DNA from: Cellulosimicrobium terreum
Lineage (GTDB): Bacteria > Actinomycetota > Actinomycetes > Actinomycetales > Cellulomonadaceae
NCBI GenBank assembly: GCA_014803435.1
Contig: JACYFD010000006.1
Coordinates: forward strand, 248,001-312,000
DNA length: 64,000 nt
Direction: 5' to 3'
The number at the start of each line of letters is the position of its first letter. Within the stretch, counting starts at the first letter, position 1. Positions 1 to 9,225 of this stretch are shown here, piece after piece. The translations under genes and the position numbers were made by a program. The notes below the pieces were generated by a model. The model searched no databases. It saw only the letters and a list, made by a program, of their open reading frames with translations, and had not been told where the DNA came from.

Positions 1-113
1 GCCGGGCGCTCGTCGTCACGGCGGCGCTGGTCGTGGTGGCGCTCGTCGTCGGGCTCGTGGACCTGCGTTCGCGCGGAGCGGACGCTTCGAGGCGGAGGCA
101 CGCGGACGCGTAG
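1..113 (+). CDS. C-terminal end of a membrane protein (partial)
   Basis: The window opens inside a gene read in the frame whose codons start at base 3; it stops at TAG 111-113. The visible 36 residues are a run of Ala, Val and Leu long enough for one membrane helix, followed by a short basic Arg/His-rich tail, so the C-terminus probably lies in the cytoplasm. Too little is present to name a family. Its stop codon overlaps the TAGGAT hexamer of the hrcA promoter. Confidence 0.55.
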   Translation, partial: RALVVTAALVVVALVVGLVDLRSRGADASRRRHADA

Positions 114-116
114 GAT
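111..116 (+). promoter_or_regulatory. Probable -10 element of the hrcA promoter
   Basis: TAGGAT fits the actinobacterial TANNNT -10 pattern. No convincing -35 hexamer is visible at the usual spacing. Transcription would begin within the CIRCE operator. Confidence 0.4.
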
Positions 117-142
117 TGGCACTCGTGGGTCGAGAGTGCCGG
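116..142 (+). promoter_or_regulatory. CIRCE operator (HrcA binding site)
   Basis: The sequence TTGGCACTC, nine spacer bases, then GAGTGCCGG matches the CIRCE consensus TTAGCACTC-N9-GAGTGCTAA with few changes. The inner seven bases of each arm (GGCACTC and GAGTGCC) are perfectly complementary. It overlaps the -10 hexamer and lies 38 bases before the hrcA start, the classic arrangement for negative autoregulation by HrcA. Confidence 0.85.
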
Positions 143-180
143 ACCGTCGGCGGGCACGTCGAGGAGCACAGGAGGTGGAC

Positions 181-1197
181 GTGAGCGAGGAACGTCGGCT
201 CGAGGTGCTGCGCGCGATCGTGGAGGACTACGTCCTGACGCGCGAGCCCGTGGGGTCACGCGTCCTCACCGAGCGCCACGGACTGGGTGTGTCGCCCGCG
301 ACCATCCGCAACGACATGGCGGCGCTCGAGGACGCCGGGTACATCGCGCAGCCGCACACGTCCGCCGGTCGCGTCCCCACGGACAAGGGGTACCGGCTGT
401 TCGTCGACCGGCTGTCGGGCGTCAAGCCGCTGTCCGGGCCCGAGCGGCGCGCGATCGAGACCTTCCTGTCCCAGGGCGTGGACCTGGACGACGTCATCGC
501 GCGAGCGGGCCGGCTCCTCGCCCAGATCACCGGGCAGGTCGCGGTCGTGCAGTACCCGTCGCTGCGGCGCTCGGGCCTGCGGCACCTGGAGCTCGTGCCG
601 GTCGGGGCGTCCCGCATCCTCGTGGTGATCATCACGGACACGGGCCGCGTGGAGCAGCGCACCCTCGAGGTCGTGTCGGTCCCCGACGAGGGCACGCTCT
701 CGGAGGTCCGCGCGCGGCTCAACGCCGCCGCCGCGGGCAAGCGTCTCGCCGAGCTGTCGACCGGGCTCGCGGAGGTCGCCTCGAGCTTCGGGCCCGACGA
801 CGCCCCGCTCGTCGCCGCGGTCGCCGGCCTCGTCGCGCAGACCCTCGCGGAGGAGAGCGAGGAGCGTCTCGTCCTCGCCGGCACGGCCAACCTCGCCCAG
901 GTGGGGATGCGGTTCGAGCATGCGCTGCGGCCCGTCCTCGAGGCGCTCGAGGAGCAGGTCGTCCTGCTCGGGCTCCTCACCGAGATGGCGGCGGACTCCG
1001 GCGTGAGCGTGCGGATCGGCCACGAGACGCGGCTCGAGGGCCTCGTGGAGACCTCCGTCGTGACCACGGGTTACGGTAACGACGGGGACACCGTGGCGCT
1101 GGTGGGGTCGATCGGCCCGACCCGCATGGACTATCCCGGCACCATCGCGGCCGTCCGCGCCGTCGCCCGCTACCTGTCCCGGGTCCTCGGGACCTGA
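181..1197 (+). CDS. hrcA: Heat-inducible transcription repressor HrcA
   Basis: HrcA binds CIRCE operators and represses chaperone genes until heat or misfolded protein titrates it. The 338-residue product has the N-terminal winged helix ([17 protein letters not shown] at about residues 38-54, then a T-S-A-G-R-x-P-T-D-x-G-Y turn near 60-71) and the GAF-like and inserted dimerisation domains typical of the family. I chose GTG 181 because AGGAGG lies seven or so bases upstream and the protein then begins with the usual S-E-E-R-R-L-E-V-L; an in-frame GTG at 136 would start inside the CIRCE arm and is unlikely. It is the first gene of an apparent hrcA-dnaJ2 unit, and the CIRCE element in its own leader predicts autoregulation. 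Confidence 0.95.
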   Translation: MSEERRLEVLRAIVEDYVLTREPVGSRVLTERHGLGVSPATIRNDMAALEDAGYIAQPHTSAGRVPTDKGYRLFVDRLSGVKPLSGPERRAIETFLSQGVDLDDVIARAGRLLAQITGQVAVVQYPSLRRSGLRHLELVPVGASRILVVIITDTGRVEQRTLEVVSVPDEGTLSEVRARLNAAAAGKRLAELSTGLAEVASSFGPDDAPLVAAVAGLVAQTLAEESEERLVLAGTANLAQVGMRFEHALRPVLEALEEQVVLLGLLTEMAADSGVSVRIGHETRLEGLVETSVVTTGYGNDGDTVALVGSIGPTRMDYPGTIAAVRAVARYLSRVLGT

Positions 1198-1298
1198 GCC
1201 GACCCAGCACGGACCACGCGCGGCCACGCGCCGCGACACCACCAGGACCACCGACCCGAACGGCTCGAACCCCGTCCGGCACCAGCAGAGAGTGACGT

Positions 1299-2423
1299 GT
1301 GAACGACTACTACGAGATCCTCGGCGTTCCGCGCGACGCGAGCCCGGAGCAGATCAAGAAGGCCTACCGCCGGCTGGCGCGCGAGCTGCACCCCGACGTC
1401 GCGGGCGAGGAGGCGGGCGACCGCTTCAAGGACGTCAGCCGTGCGTACGAGGTGCTCTCGCACCCCGAGAAGCGCCAGCAGTACGACCTGGGCGTCGACC
1501 CGACGGCGCCCGGTGGCGGTGCAGGCGGCCCGATGGGCGGCGGCTTCGGCTTCCAGGACATCTTCGAGACGTTCTTCGGCGGGGGACAGGCGCAGTCCGG
1601 TCCCGTCCCGCGTGCGCGGCGCGGCCAGGACGCCCTCGTCCGGCTCGACATCGAGCTCGCCGAGGCCACGTTCGGCGCCACGCGCGAGCTCCAGGTCGAC
1701 ACGGCCGTCGTGTGCGGGACGTGCGGCGGCACGTGCTGCCGCCCGGGCACGAGCCCGCGGACGTGCGAGGTGTGCCACGGCCGCGGCACGGTCCAGCGGG
1801 TCGCCCGCTCGTTCCTCGGCCAGGTCATGACGAGCTCGCCCTGCGCCGCGTGCCAGGGGTTCGGCACCGTCATCCCGGAGCCGTGCGCGGAGTGCTCGGG
1901 CGAGGGCCGCGTGCGCAGCCGTCGCTCGCTCACGGTCACGGTCCCGGCCGGGGTCGACACGGGCACCCGGATCAAGCTGACCGCGCAGGGCGAGGTCGGC
2001 CCCGGGGGCGGCCCGGCGGGCGACCTGTACGTGGAGATCCGTGAGCGCAACCACGACACGTTCGTGCGCCGCGGCGACGACCTGCACTGCACCCTCGAGG
2101 TCCCGATGACGGCGGCGGCGCTCGGCACCGTGCTGGAGCTCGAGACGCTCGACGGCGCACAGGAGATCGACCTGCGCCCGGGGACGCAGCCGGGGCAGAT
2201 CGTCACCCTCAAGAACCTCGGCGTCGGCCACCTGCACGCGAGCGGGCGCGGCGACCTCAACGTGCACATCGAGGTCCAGGTCCCCACGGGGCTGGACGAG
2301 TCGCAGGAGGAGCTCCTGCGCTCGCTCGCGACCATGCGCGGCGAGGAGCGGCCCGAGCCGCGGCTGTCCGCGGCCCACCCCGGTGTCTTCTCGCGCCTGC
2401 GCGACAAGCTCTCCGGGCGCTGA
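1299..2423 (+). CDS. dnaJ2: Chaperone protein DnaJ (second actinobacterial DnaJ)
   Basis: Hsp40 co-chaperone that stimulates DnaK ATPase and delivers unfolded substrates. The 374 residues run J-domain (HPD at 31-33), Gly/Phe-rich linker (about 70-105), cysteine-rich zinc region (about 139-203) and two C-terminal beta domains. The four zinc motifs are present; in the first one (C139-x2-C142-G-G-T) the final glycine of CxxCxGxG is cysteine (C146), followed by C147, so there are two extra cysteines beside the zinc site. All eight canonical zinc cysteines remain. GTG 1299 gives the family start N-D-Y-Y-E-I-L-G-V. The position right after hrcA marks it as the hrcA-linked DnaJ paralogue, probably heat-regulated through CIRCE. 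Confidence 0.95.
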   Translation: MNDYYEILGVPRDASPEQIKKAYRRLARELHPDVAGEEAGDRFKDVSRAYEVLSHPEKRQQYDLGVDPTAPGGGAGGPMGGGFGFQDIFETFFGGGQAQSGPVPRARRGQDALVRLDIELAEATFGATRELQVDTAVVCGTCGGTCCRPGTSPRTCEVCHGRGTVQRVARSFLGQVMTSSPCAACQGFGTVIPEPCAECSGEGRVRSRRSLTVTVPAGVDTGTRIKLTAQGEVGPGGGPAGDLYVEIRERNHDTFVRRGDDLHCTLEVPMTAAALGTVLELETLDGAQEIDLRPGTQPGQIVTLKNLGVGHLHASGRGDLNVHIEVQVPTGLDESQEELLRSLATMRGEERPEPRLSAAHPGVFSRLRDKLSGR

Positions 2424-2432
2424 GGGCCGACC

Positions 2433-3227
2433 GTGAGCGCACCCGTGTTCCTCGCCGAGACCGGCCTGGCCGCCCTGGTGCCGGGCGACCGCTACGTGCT
2501 CGACGGCGTCGAGGGCAGGCACGCGGGCGTCGTGCAGCGCCGCGGCCCGGGGGAGCGCGTCGACGTGTCCGACGGTGCGGGTCTGCGGCTGCGCTGCGTG
2601 GTCGAGAGCACCGACGCGCACCTCGTGACCCTCCTCGTCCAGGAGGTTGGGACGGAGCCGGAGCCGGCGGTGGTCCTCACCCTGGTCCAGGCGCTCGCGA
2701 AGGGTGACCGCGACGAGATGGCGATCGAGGCCGCGACCGAGGTCGGGGTGGACGCGGTCCTCCCGTGGCAGGCGGAGCGCTCTGTCGTCGTGTGGCGGGG
2801 GGAACGCGCGGCGAGGTCGCGCGCCCGCTGGCTCGCGACCGTGCGCACGGCGACGAAGCAGGCCCGGCGTGCACGCCTGCCGTCCGTCGAGACCGCCGTC
2901 GACTCGCGCGGGCTCGCGGACCGTGTCGCCGAGGTCGTCGCAGCCGGGGGGCGCGCGATCGTCCTGCACGAGGAGGCCACGACGCCGCTCGCCGATGTCG
3001 AGCTCCCGGTTGCCGGTGCGGGCGTCGCGCCCGTGGTCCTCGTCGTCGTGGGGCCGGAGGGCGGGATCTCGGAGCGCGAGCTGGAGTCGTTCGTGGCCGC
3101 CGGTGCGCTGGCCGCGCGCCTGGGCCCGCACGTCCTGCGGACCTCCACCGCGGGCCCGATCGCGATCGCGCTCCTCGCCGAACGGCTCGGCCGCTGGGGC
3201 ACCGACCAGGTCCCGGGTCGCGCGTGA
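2433..3227 (+). CDS. rsmE: 16S rRNA (uracil-1498-N3)-methyltransferase RsmE
   Basis: Methylates U1498 of 16S rRNA using S-adenosylmethionine. The 264-residue protein has an N-terminal PUA-like domain (about 1-75) and a C-terminal SPOUT methyltransferase fold with the knot motifs VVVGPEGGIS and L-G-x-H-V-L-R-T-S-T-A. It starts with GTG nine bases after the dnaJ2 stop, so it is probably co-transcribed with hrcA-dnaJ2. The dnaJ-rsmE-HIT order is widespread in actinobacteria. No unusual feature. Confidence 0.95.
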   Translation: MSAPVFLAETGLAALVPGDRYVLDGVEGRHAGVVQRRGPGERVDVSDGAGLRLRCVVESTDAHLVTLLVQEVGTEPEPAVVLTLVQALAKGDRDEMAIEAATEVGVDAVLPWQAERSVVVWRGERAARSRARWLATVRTATKQARRARLPSVETAVDSRGLADRVAEVVAAGGRAIVLHEEATTPLADVELPVAGAGVAPVVLVVVGPEGGISERELESFVAAGALAARLGPHVLRTSTAGPIAIALLAERLGRWGTDQVPGRA

Positions 3228-3242
3228 GCGCGGCTGCTGGAC

Positions 3243-3248
3243 TAGCCT
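3243..3248 (+). promoter_or_regulatory. -10-like hexamer TAGCCT before the HIT gene
   Basis: TAGCCT ends seven bases before ATG 3256, the spacing expected if transcription starts at the start codon itself. No -35 is evident. Confidence 0.35.
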
Positions 3249-3255
3249 CGGGCGC

Positions 3256-3612
3256 ATGACGAGCCCGACGGACACCACCGACTGCCTGTTCTGCAAGATC
3301 GTCGCGGGCGAGGTCCCGGCCGACGTGGTCGCGACGACCGAGCGCTCGGTCGCGTTCCGCGACATCGACCCGAAGGCGCCGGTCCACGTCCTGGTCGTGC
3401 CGCGCGACCACCATGGCGACATCGCGCAGCTCGCCGCCGCGGACCCCGCGCTGCTGAGCGACGTCGTCGCGCTGGCCGACGAGGTCGCGGGCGAGCTCGC
3501 CGACGGGCAGTTCCGCCTCGTCTTCAACTCCGGGCCACGTGCCGGGCAGAGCGTGTTCCACGTGCACGGGCACGTCCTCGCCGGGGCGACGCTCGGCTGG
3601 ACCCCGGCCTGA
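3256..3612 (+). CDS. HIT-family nucleotide hydrolase (HinT-like)
   Basis: Small purine nucleoside phosphoramidase or nucleotide-binding protein of the histidine triad superfamily. The 118-residue product contains the N-terminal C-L-F-C-K-I-V-A-G-E motif and the histidine triad H-V-H-G-H-V near the C-terminus (about residues 100-105). A longer frame is open upstream, but ATG 3256 gives the normal family length and lies 7 bases after a TAGCCT hexamer, consistent with a leaderless start. Residues M-T-S-P-T-D-T-T-D before the CLFC motif are normal for the family. Confidence 0.92.
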   Translation: MTSPTDTTDCLFCKIVAGEVPADVVATTERSVAFRDIDPKAPVHVLVVPRDHHGDIAQLAAADPALLSDVVALADEVAGELADGQFRLVFNSGPRAGQSVFHVHGHVLAGATLGWTPA

Positions 3613-3724
3613 GCGCCCGCAGCGAAAGGGCGTGTGTCGTTCCCCGGTGCTCGGTACGATGGACGAGCCTCACGGCAACCCGACCACGGCCTGAACGAAG
3701 GAGCGCAGCGGCGCACGCCGGCTC

Positions 3725-4810
3725 ATGACATCACTCCCACGAGACCCCGCACCCGACCCCGCGACGGGGCGGGTCGCCGAGCACCGGGTCGAGCACCGCA
3801 TCGTCATCCCTGACCACGTCCCGATGGTCGCCCTCCTGGGCAGCCGCGACTCGGTGCTGCGCGCCCTCGAGGGCGGTTTCCCCACGGTGGACGTGCACGT
3901 GCGTGGCAACGAGATCGCCGTCACCGGACCGGCCGGCGACGTCGCGCTCGCCTCCCGGCTCCTCGACGAGCTGGTCGGGGTCGTCGAGGCAGGCACCCAG
4001 CTCACGGCCGACGTCGTGACCCGCTCGATCGGGATGCTGACCGCGGCGACGGCCTCCCGGCCCGCGGAGGTCCTCACCTTCAACATCCTGTCCAGCCGGG
4101 GGCGCACGATCCGTCCCAAGACCGTCGGGCAGAAGCACTACGTCGACGCGATCGACGCGAACACCGTCACGTTCGGCATCGGTCCCGCGGGCACGGGCAA
4201 GACGTACCTCGCGATGGCCAAGGCGGTGCAGGCGCTGCAGTCCAAGCAGGTCTCCCGGATCATCCTGACGCGTCCGGCGGTCGAGGCGGGGGAGCGGCTC
4301 GGCTTCCTGCCCGGGTCGCTCACGGAGAAGATCGACCCGTACCTGCGCCCGCTGTACGACGCGCTCCACGACATGATCGACCCCGACACCATCCCGAGGC
4401 TCATCGAGGCCGGGACCATCGAGGTGGCACCCCTGGCCTTCATGCGAGGTCGCTCGCTGAACGACTCGTTCATCATCCTCGACGAGGCGCAGAACACGAC
4501 GTCCGAGCAGATGAAGATGTTCCTCACGCGCCTGGGCTTCGGCTCGCGCATGGTCATCACGGGCGACGCGACGCAGGTCGACCTGCCCGGCGGGACGCAG
4601 TCCGGGCTGCGCATGATCGAGGACGTGCTGACGGGTGTCGACGACGTCGAGTTCTGCCGGCTCACGTCGTCGGACGTGGTGCGCCACCGCCTCGTGAGCG
4701 ACATCATCGACGCCTACGAACGCTGGGACGTCTCCAGCACGGGCCACGGGGCCGGGCACCGGGCACCGCACGGACGCAGCCGGACCGACGAAGGGCGTGG
4801 TGGCCGATGA
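3725..4810 (+). CDS. PhoH-family ATPase
   Basis: PhoH-type P-loop ATPase, a helicase-like protein linked to ribosome maturation and RNA metabolism through its neighbours. The 361 residues contain an N-terminal KH-like domain (about 15-100), Walker A GPAGTGKT (near 155) and Walker [10 protein letters not shown] (near 255). It overlaps ybeY by four bases (ATGA at 4807-4810), and phoH-ybeY-CNNM-era is a conserved order. A TACGAT hexamer at 3655-3660 may be its -10; a GGAG sits about 22 bases before the ATG, rather far for a ribosome binding site, so the start has some uncertainty. Confidence 0.93.
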   Translation: MTSLPRDPAPDPATGRVAEHRVEHRIVIPDHVPMVALLGSRDSVLRALEGGFPTVDVHVRGNEIAVTGPAGDVALASRLLDELVGVVEAGTQLTADVVTRSIGMLTAATASRPAEVLTFNILSSRGRTIRPKTVGQKHYVDAIDANTVTFGIGPAGTGKTYLAMAKAVQALQSKQVSRIILTRPAVEAGERLGFLPGSLTEKIDPYLRPLYDALHDMIDPDTIPRLIEAGTIEVAPLAFMRGRSLNDSFIILDEAQNTTSEQMKMFLTRLGFGSRMVITGDATQVDLPGGTQSGLRMIEDVLTGVDDVEFCRLTSSDVVRHRLVSDIIDAYERWDVSSTGHGAGHRAPHGRSRTDEGRGGR

Positions 4811-5259
4811 GCATCGAGGTCAACAACGAGACCGAGGCGCAGGTCGACGAGGCCGAGTTCGCCGCCCTCGGACGCTTCGTGCTCGACGCCATGCGGGTGC
4901 ACCCGCAGAGCGAGCTGTCGGTCCTCTTCGTCGACACGGACGTCATGACCGAGCTCCACGTGCGGTGGATGGACGAGCCCGGTCCGACGGACGTGCTCTC
5001 CTTCCCCATGGACGAGCTGCGGCCCGGGCGCGACGGCGAGGTGTCGGGTCCGGGTCAGCTCGGCGACGTCGTGCTGTGCCCGGAGGTGGCGGCGCAGCAG
5101 GCGGTGGCGGCGGGACACTCGACCGCCGAGGAGATGCTGCTGCTCACCACGCACGGCATCCTGCACCTGCTGGGCTACGACCACGCGGAGCCGGAGGAGG
5201 AGAAGGAGATGTTCGCGCTGCAGCGCAAGCTGCTCCTGACGTTCCTCGCAGACCGGTGA
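4807..5259 (+). CDS. ybeY: Endoribonuclease YbeY
   Basis: Single-strand-specific metal-dependent RNase needed for 16S rRNA 3' end maturation and ribosome quality control. The 150-residue protein carries the zinc-binding signature [11 protein letters not shown] near residues 117-127 (H-x3-H-x5-H). Both ends overlap neighbours by four bases, with phoH upstream and the CorC-like gene downstream, so translation is probably coupled. Confidence 0.96.
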   Translation: MSIEVNNETEAQVDEAEFAALGRFVLDAMRVHPQSELSVLFVDTDVMTELHVRWMDEPGPTDVLSFPMDELRPGRDGEVSGPGQLGDVVLCPEVAAQQAVAAGHSTAEEMLLLTTHGILHLLGYDHAEPEEEKEMFALQRKLLLTFLADR

Positions 5260-6608
5260 GCGGCGAACCGGTCGCGCTCCTCGCCGCGCTGACGATCGCC
5301 GCGGCGCTGCTCGCAGCCGCGCTCAGCGCCGGCGAGTCGGCGGTGCTGCGCGTCACGCGCGCCGCGGTCGCCGAGGCCGGCGGTGACGGGCCCGGCGACG
5401 GGTCCGCGACCGCGACCGCGGCGAACCGGGCTCGCCGGGCGCTGGCGCTCCTGGTCGACCCGGCGGCGACGGCGCGGTCCGTGGGTTTCGTGCGCGTCGT
5501 CGCCGAGATCGTCGCGGTCACGTCCTCGACCCTGCTGGTCGCGGCGTGGCTCGAACCGTGGTGGCAGGTGCTCCTCGTCGCACTGGCCGTGAGCGTCCTC
5601 ATCGCGCTCGTCGTGGTGCGCATCAGCCCGCGCTCCCTGGGACGTCGGCACGCGGTACGGGTGCTGCTCGTGCTGTCCGGGCTCCTGACGGGCGTGGTCG
5701 CCGTGACCCGGTGGCTCACCCGCCTCGCCCCCGCGCCCGACTCCGGCGCCCACGCGCGCGAGCTGCGGGACATGGTGGACCGTGTGAACGAGTCCCAGGT
5801 CATCGAGGAGGAGGAGCGGGAGCTCATCCGCTCCGTGTTCGAGCTCGGGAGCACGCTCACGCGCGAGGTCATGGTCCCCCGTACCGACATGGTCACCACC
5901 GCGCGCGACACCTCGCTGCGCAAGGCGCAGGCGCTGTTCCTACGGTCCGGCTTCTCGCGCGTGCCCGTCACGGGCACCTCGGCCGACGACCTGGTCGGTG
6001 TCGCCTACCTCAAGGACGTCGTGCGGGTCCTCGACGCGGACCCCGGGTCGGGGGACCGGCCCGTGGGAGAGGTCGCCCGCGAGGCGATCTTCGTGCCCGA
6101 GTCGAAGCCTGCGGACGACCTTCTGCGCGAGATGCAGGCGTCGGCCTCGCACATCGCCATGGTCGTCGACGAGTACGGCGGCATCGCCGGCCTCGTGACG
6201 ATCGAGGACGTGCTCGAGGAGATCGTCGGCGAGCTCACCGACGAGCACGACCGCCCCGAGCCGGAGGTCGAGGACCTCGGCGACGGACGGCTCCGTGTCC
6301 CCGCGCGCCTCGGCGTCGAGGAGCTGGGAGAGCTGTTCGACATCGAGCTCGACGACGACGACGTCGACACCGCGGGCGGTCTCCTCGCCAAGGCGCTCGG
6401 CAAGGTCCCGCTGCCCGGCTCGTCCGCGCAGGCGCACGGGCTGCGCCTGGAGGCGGACCGCGTCCAGGGTCGTCGCAAGCAGCTGGCGACGCTCCTCGTC
6501 TCCCGCGGTGAGCAGGCCCGCGCGCGAGACGACCAGCCGACGACGCGGGACGCCGCACCCGGCGACCGCGACACCCTCACCCGAACCACGAAGGACAGGA
6601 CCCCGTGA
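5256..6608 (+). CDS. Hemolysin-family CNNM/CorC transporter-like protein
   Basis: Predicted divalent-metal (magnesium or cobalt) efflux-type membrane protein. The 450 residues comprise an N-terminal DUF21 region with about four hydrophobic helices (about 1-150), a tandem CBS pair (about 205-325, including [15 protein letters not shown]) and a C-terminal CorC/HlyC domain (about 340-420), then a charged tail. GTG 5256 overlaps the ybeY stop by four bases; an earlier in-frame start at 4797 lies wholly inside ybeY and is rejected. Annotated as hemolysin for historical reasons only; there is no evidence of a toxin role. Confidence 0.92.
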   Translation: MSGEPVALLAALTIAAALLAAALSAGESAVLRVTRAAVAEAGGDGPGDGSATATAANRARRALALLVDPAATARSVGFVRVVAEIVAVTSSTLLVAAWLEPWWQVLLVALAVSVLIALVVVRISPRSLGRRHAVRVLLVLSGLLTGVVAVTRWLTRLAPAPDSGAHARELRDMVDRVNESQVIEEEERELIRSVFELGSTLTREVMVPRTDMVTTARDTSLRKAQALFLRSGFSRVPVTGTSADDLVGVAYLKDVVRVLDADPGSGDRPVGEVAREAIFVPESKPADDLLREMQASASHIAMVVDEYGGIAGLVTIEDVLEEIVGELTDEHDRPEPEVEDLGDGRLRVPARLGVEELGELFDIELDDDDVDTAGGLLAKALGKVPLPGSSAQAHGLRLEADRVQGRRKQLATLLVSRGEQARARDDQPTTRDAAPGDRDTLTRTTKDRTP

Positions 6609-7555
6609 CCTCCTCCACCCCCGAGCACCGTTCAGGCTTCGTCTGCCTGGTCGGACGGCCGAACGCCGGCAAGTCGACCCTGACGAACGCGCTCGTCGGT
6701 CAGAAGGTCGCCATCACCTCCGGGCGGCCCCAGACGACCCGGCACACGATCCGCGGGATCGTGCACCGCCCCGACGCACAGCTCGTCCTCGTGGACACAC
6801 CGGGACTGCACCGTCCGCGCACGCTCCTCGGCGAGCGGCTCAACGACCTCGTGCGCGACACGCTGACCGAGGTCGACGTGATCGCGTTCTGCCTGCCCGC
6901 GGACCAGAAGATCGGTCCCGGCGACAAGTACATCGCGAACCAGCTCGCCGAGGTCCGGCGCGGCCGGCACCGCACGCCCGTGGTCGCCGTCGTGACGAAG
7001 GCCGACCTGGTGGAGCGGGCGGTGCTCGCGGAGCACCTGCTCGCCGTCGACCGGCTGGGCGAGCAGGCCGGCGGCTGGGCCGACATCGTGCCCGTGTCGG
7101 CACGCGAGGGCTTCCAGGTCGACGTGCTCACGGACGTGCTCGCATCCCACCTGCCCGAGGGGCCGGATCTCTACCCGGACGGGGAGCTGACCGACGAGCC
7201 CGAGTCCGTCATGGTCGCCGAGCTCGTGCGCGAGGCCGCGCTCGAGGGGGTGCGCGACGAGCTCCCGCACTCGCTCGCCGTGCAGGTCGAGGAGATCCTG
7301 CCCCGGGAGGGCACCGGGGACGAGGCGACGGGACGCCCGCCGCTGCTGGACGTGCGGGTGAACCTGTTCGTCGAGCGTGACAGCCAGAAGGCGATCGTCA
7401 TCGGCCGCGGCGGGGCACGGCTGCGGCACGTCGGTACCGAGGCGCGACGCGGCATCGAGGCGCTGCTCGGCGCGCGCGTCTACCTCGACCTGCACGTGAA
7501 GGTCGCCAAGGACTGGCAGCGCGACCCCAAGCAGCTGCGCAAGCTCGGGTTCTGA
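6605..7555 (+). CDS. era: GTPase Era
   Basis: Ribosome assembly GTPase that binds the 3' end of 16S rRNA. The 316-residue protein has G1 GRPNAGKS (about 17-24), G3 D-T-P-G-L, G4 T-K-A-D and G5 S-A-R-E, followed by a type 2 KH domain in the last 90 residues (G-R-G-G-A-x-L near 259). GTG 6605 overlaps the preceding stop by four bases. The position after ybeY and the CorC protein is the standard 30S-maturation neighbourhood. Confidence 0.97.
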   Translation: MTSSTPEHRSGFVCLVGRPNAGKSTLTNALVGQKVAITSGRPQTTRHTIRGIVHRPDAQLVLVDTPGLHRPRTLLGERLNDLVRDTLTEVDVIAFCLPADQKIGPGDKYIANQLAEVRRGRHRTPVVAVVTKADLVERAVLAEHLLAVDRLGEQAGGWADIVPVSAREGFQVDVLTDVLASHLPEGPDLYPDGELTDEPESVMVAELVREAALEGVRDELPHSLAVQVEEILPREGTGDEATGRPPLLDVRVNLFVERDSQKAIVIGRGGARLRHVGTEARRGIEALLGARVYLDLHVKVAKDWQRDPKQLRKLGF

Positions 7556-7601
7556 TCGTGGCCACCGACCGCGCCGAGCCGGGCCCGCCCGCCGCGCGGC
7601 G

Positions 7602-7607
7602 TAGGAT
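7602..7607 (+). promoter_or_regulatory. -10-like hexamer TAGGAT, leaderless position
   Basis: TAGGAT lies six bases before GTG 7614, suggesting transcription of the hydrolase gene begins at its start codon. Confidence 0.4.
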
Positions 7608-7613
7608 TCCCCG

Positions 7614-9185
7614 GTGATCTTCCGGACCGCCGCCACCACGGCCGCGCTCGCGATCGTCCTCGCGGTCCTCGGCGCGGTCACCGGGCCGCAGTGGGACCCG
7701 GTCCCCGTGACCGAGCATCTCCAGCCCGCGACGTCGGACACGACGATCGGTGGTCAGCCCGTGGGAGGCACCGACCCGGTCGGGACGTACGAGGTGCGGG
7801 AGACCGAGGTCACGGTCCAGCTCGACGGAGCGACCGTGTCGGCGCTCGTCCGCGAGCCCGCCGGTGCCGAGGGCGACCGGCCCGGCGTGGTCTTCGTGCA
7901 CGGTGCGGGTACGGGCACGTCGACCCAGGCGTTCGTCGACATCGCCACCGAGCTGGCGAGCGCGGGCGTCATCACGCTCGTGCCCGACAAGCGGCTCGAC
8001 ACCTACACGACCCGGCATCGCGACTACGAGCAGATGGCGCGCGACTACGAACGCTCGCTCGATCTCCTGCGGGCGAGGCCGGGCGTCGACGCCGCGCAGG
8101 TCGGCCTGTACGCGGAGTCCGAGGGGACGTGGATCGCGCCGGTGATGGCCGTGGACGACTCCGACGTCGCGTTCCTCGCGCTCGTGTCAGCGCCGGTCGT
8201 GCCCCCGCGTCAGCAGGCGGCCTTCGCCGTCGACAGCTACCTGCGCAACACGGACGTGCCCCACGGGGTGTTCCGGGCGATCCCCCGAGCGGTCGGCATG
8301 GCCATCCCCGGGGGCGGCTTCGAGTACGCGGACTTCGACGTCGAGCCGTTCCTGGAACGGCTCACCCAGCCTGTGCTCGTGGTGTACGGGACGGCGGACC
8401 CGTCGATGCCCGTCGAGCAGGGGGCGAAGCAGGTCATCGACGCCGCCGCTGCGAACGGGAACGACGCCGTCACCGTGCGCTACTACGGCGGCGCGAACCA
8501 CGGGATCAAGGTGGACGACGAGCTGGTCCCCGAGTTCCCCCGGGACCTCGCCGCGTGGGTCCAGTCGCTCCCGGACAGCGGGACGGCGGCGCCCCAGGTC
8601 GCCGGCGCCCAGCCGGAGCAGCAGTTCGTCGCCGGTGCCGTCCCGACGCCGCGCTGGCTCGGCAACGGCGACCTGCTCGTCGCCCTCGTCGTGGCGGCGT
8701 TCGTGCTCCTCGCCGTCGGTCCGCTCGTGCGGCTCGGCGGTATGGTCGTCGCGCGCGCCCGCCGGTCGCCGGGAGCGCCGCGCCGTGGACTCGGTCACGG
8801 CTTCCGCGTGCCGCTGCTCGGGCTGGGGCTGGGCGCCGCCGCGACCACCGTCGGGCTCGTCGTGTACCTGGTCGCCGTCGCTCGTCTCGCCCTCGACTAC
8901 GAGAAGGACGCGTGGGTCGTGCAGGGCGGGTGGATCGCCGTCCGGCTGCTCGGCCTGGCGACGCTCGTCGCGGCGGCGATGCTCCTCAACCGTGCCGCCG
9001 AGGTGCGCACCGCGCGCCGGGCACCGGCGGACCACGCACGTCCCGTGGTGCCCGCCGGCCGGGTCGTGGCCTCGGCCGTCGCGCAGGGCGCGACGGCGCG
9101 GGTCATGCTCTGGTGCGTCGTCGTCGGTGCGACGGTCCTGCTCGTCGTCCTGGCCTACTGGGGCGTCTACCAGCTGGGCATCTGA
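7614..9185 (+). CDS. Membrane-anchored alpha/beta hydrolase with C-terminal membrane helices
   Basis: The 523-residue product starts with a hydrophobic helix (about 4-24), followed by an alpha/beta hydrolase domain (about 50-325) with the oxyanion segment V-F-V-H-G-A-G-T-G, a nucleophile elbow A-E-S-E-G (Ser near 172, a variant of GxSxG), an Asp in Y-G-T-A-D-P-S and a His in G-G-A-N-H-G. The last 170 residues hold about four hydrophobic helices. The domain probably faces outside the cell, hydrolysing an ester or peptide that cannot be named from sequence. GTG 7614 is supported by a TAGGAT hexamer six bases upstream. It appears to be a single-gene unit. Confidence 0.75.
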   Translation: MIFRTAATTAALAIVLAVLGAVTGPQWDPVPVTEHLQPATSDTTIGGQPVGGTDPVGTYEVRETEVTVQLDGATVSALVREPAGAEGDRPGVVFVHGAGTGTSTQAFVDIATELASAGVITLVPDKRLDTYTTRHRDYEQMARDYERSLDLLRARPGVDAAQVGLYAESEGTWIAPVMAVDDSDVAFLALVSAPVVPPRQQAAFAVDSYLRNTDVPHGVFRAIPRAVGMAIPGGGFEYADFDVEPFLERLTQPVLVVYGTADPSMPVEQGAKQVIDAAAANGNDAVTVRYYGGANHGIKVDDELVPEFPRDLAAWVQSLPDSGTAAPQVAGAQPEQQFVAGAVPTPRWLGNGDLLVALVVAAFVLLAVGPLVRLGGMVVARARRSPGAPRRGLGHGFRVPLLGLGLGAAATTVGLVVYLVAVARLALDYEKDAWVVQGGWIAVRLLGLATLVAAAMLLNRAAEVRTARRAPADHARPVVPAGRVVASAVAQGATARVMLWCVVVGATVLLVVLAYWGVYQLGI

Positions 9186-9213
9186 CCCCGCTGCGCCCGG
9201 CGCCCGGCAGCCG

Positions 9214-9219
9214 TAGCCT
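9214..9219 (+). promoter_or_regulatory. -10-like hexamer TAGCCT, leaderless position
   Basis: TAGCCT ends six bases before GTG 9226; no -35 is evident. Confidence 0.38.
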
Positions 9220-9225
9220 GGACGG

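Noticed and set aside
5256-6608. Hemolysin toxin
   Set aside because: DUF21-CBS-CorC architecture indicates an ion-transport protein; the hemolysin label is historical.
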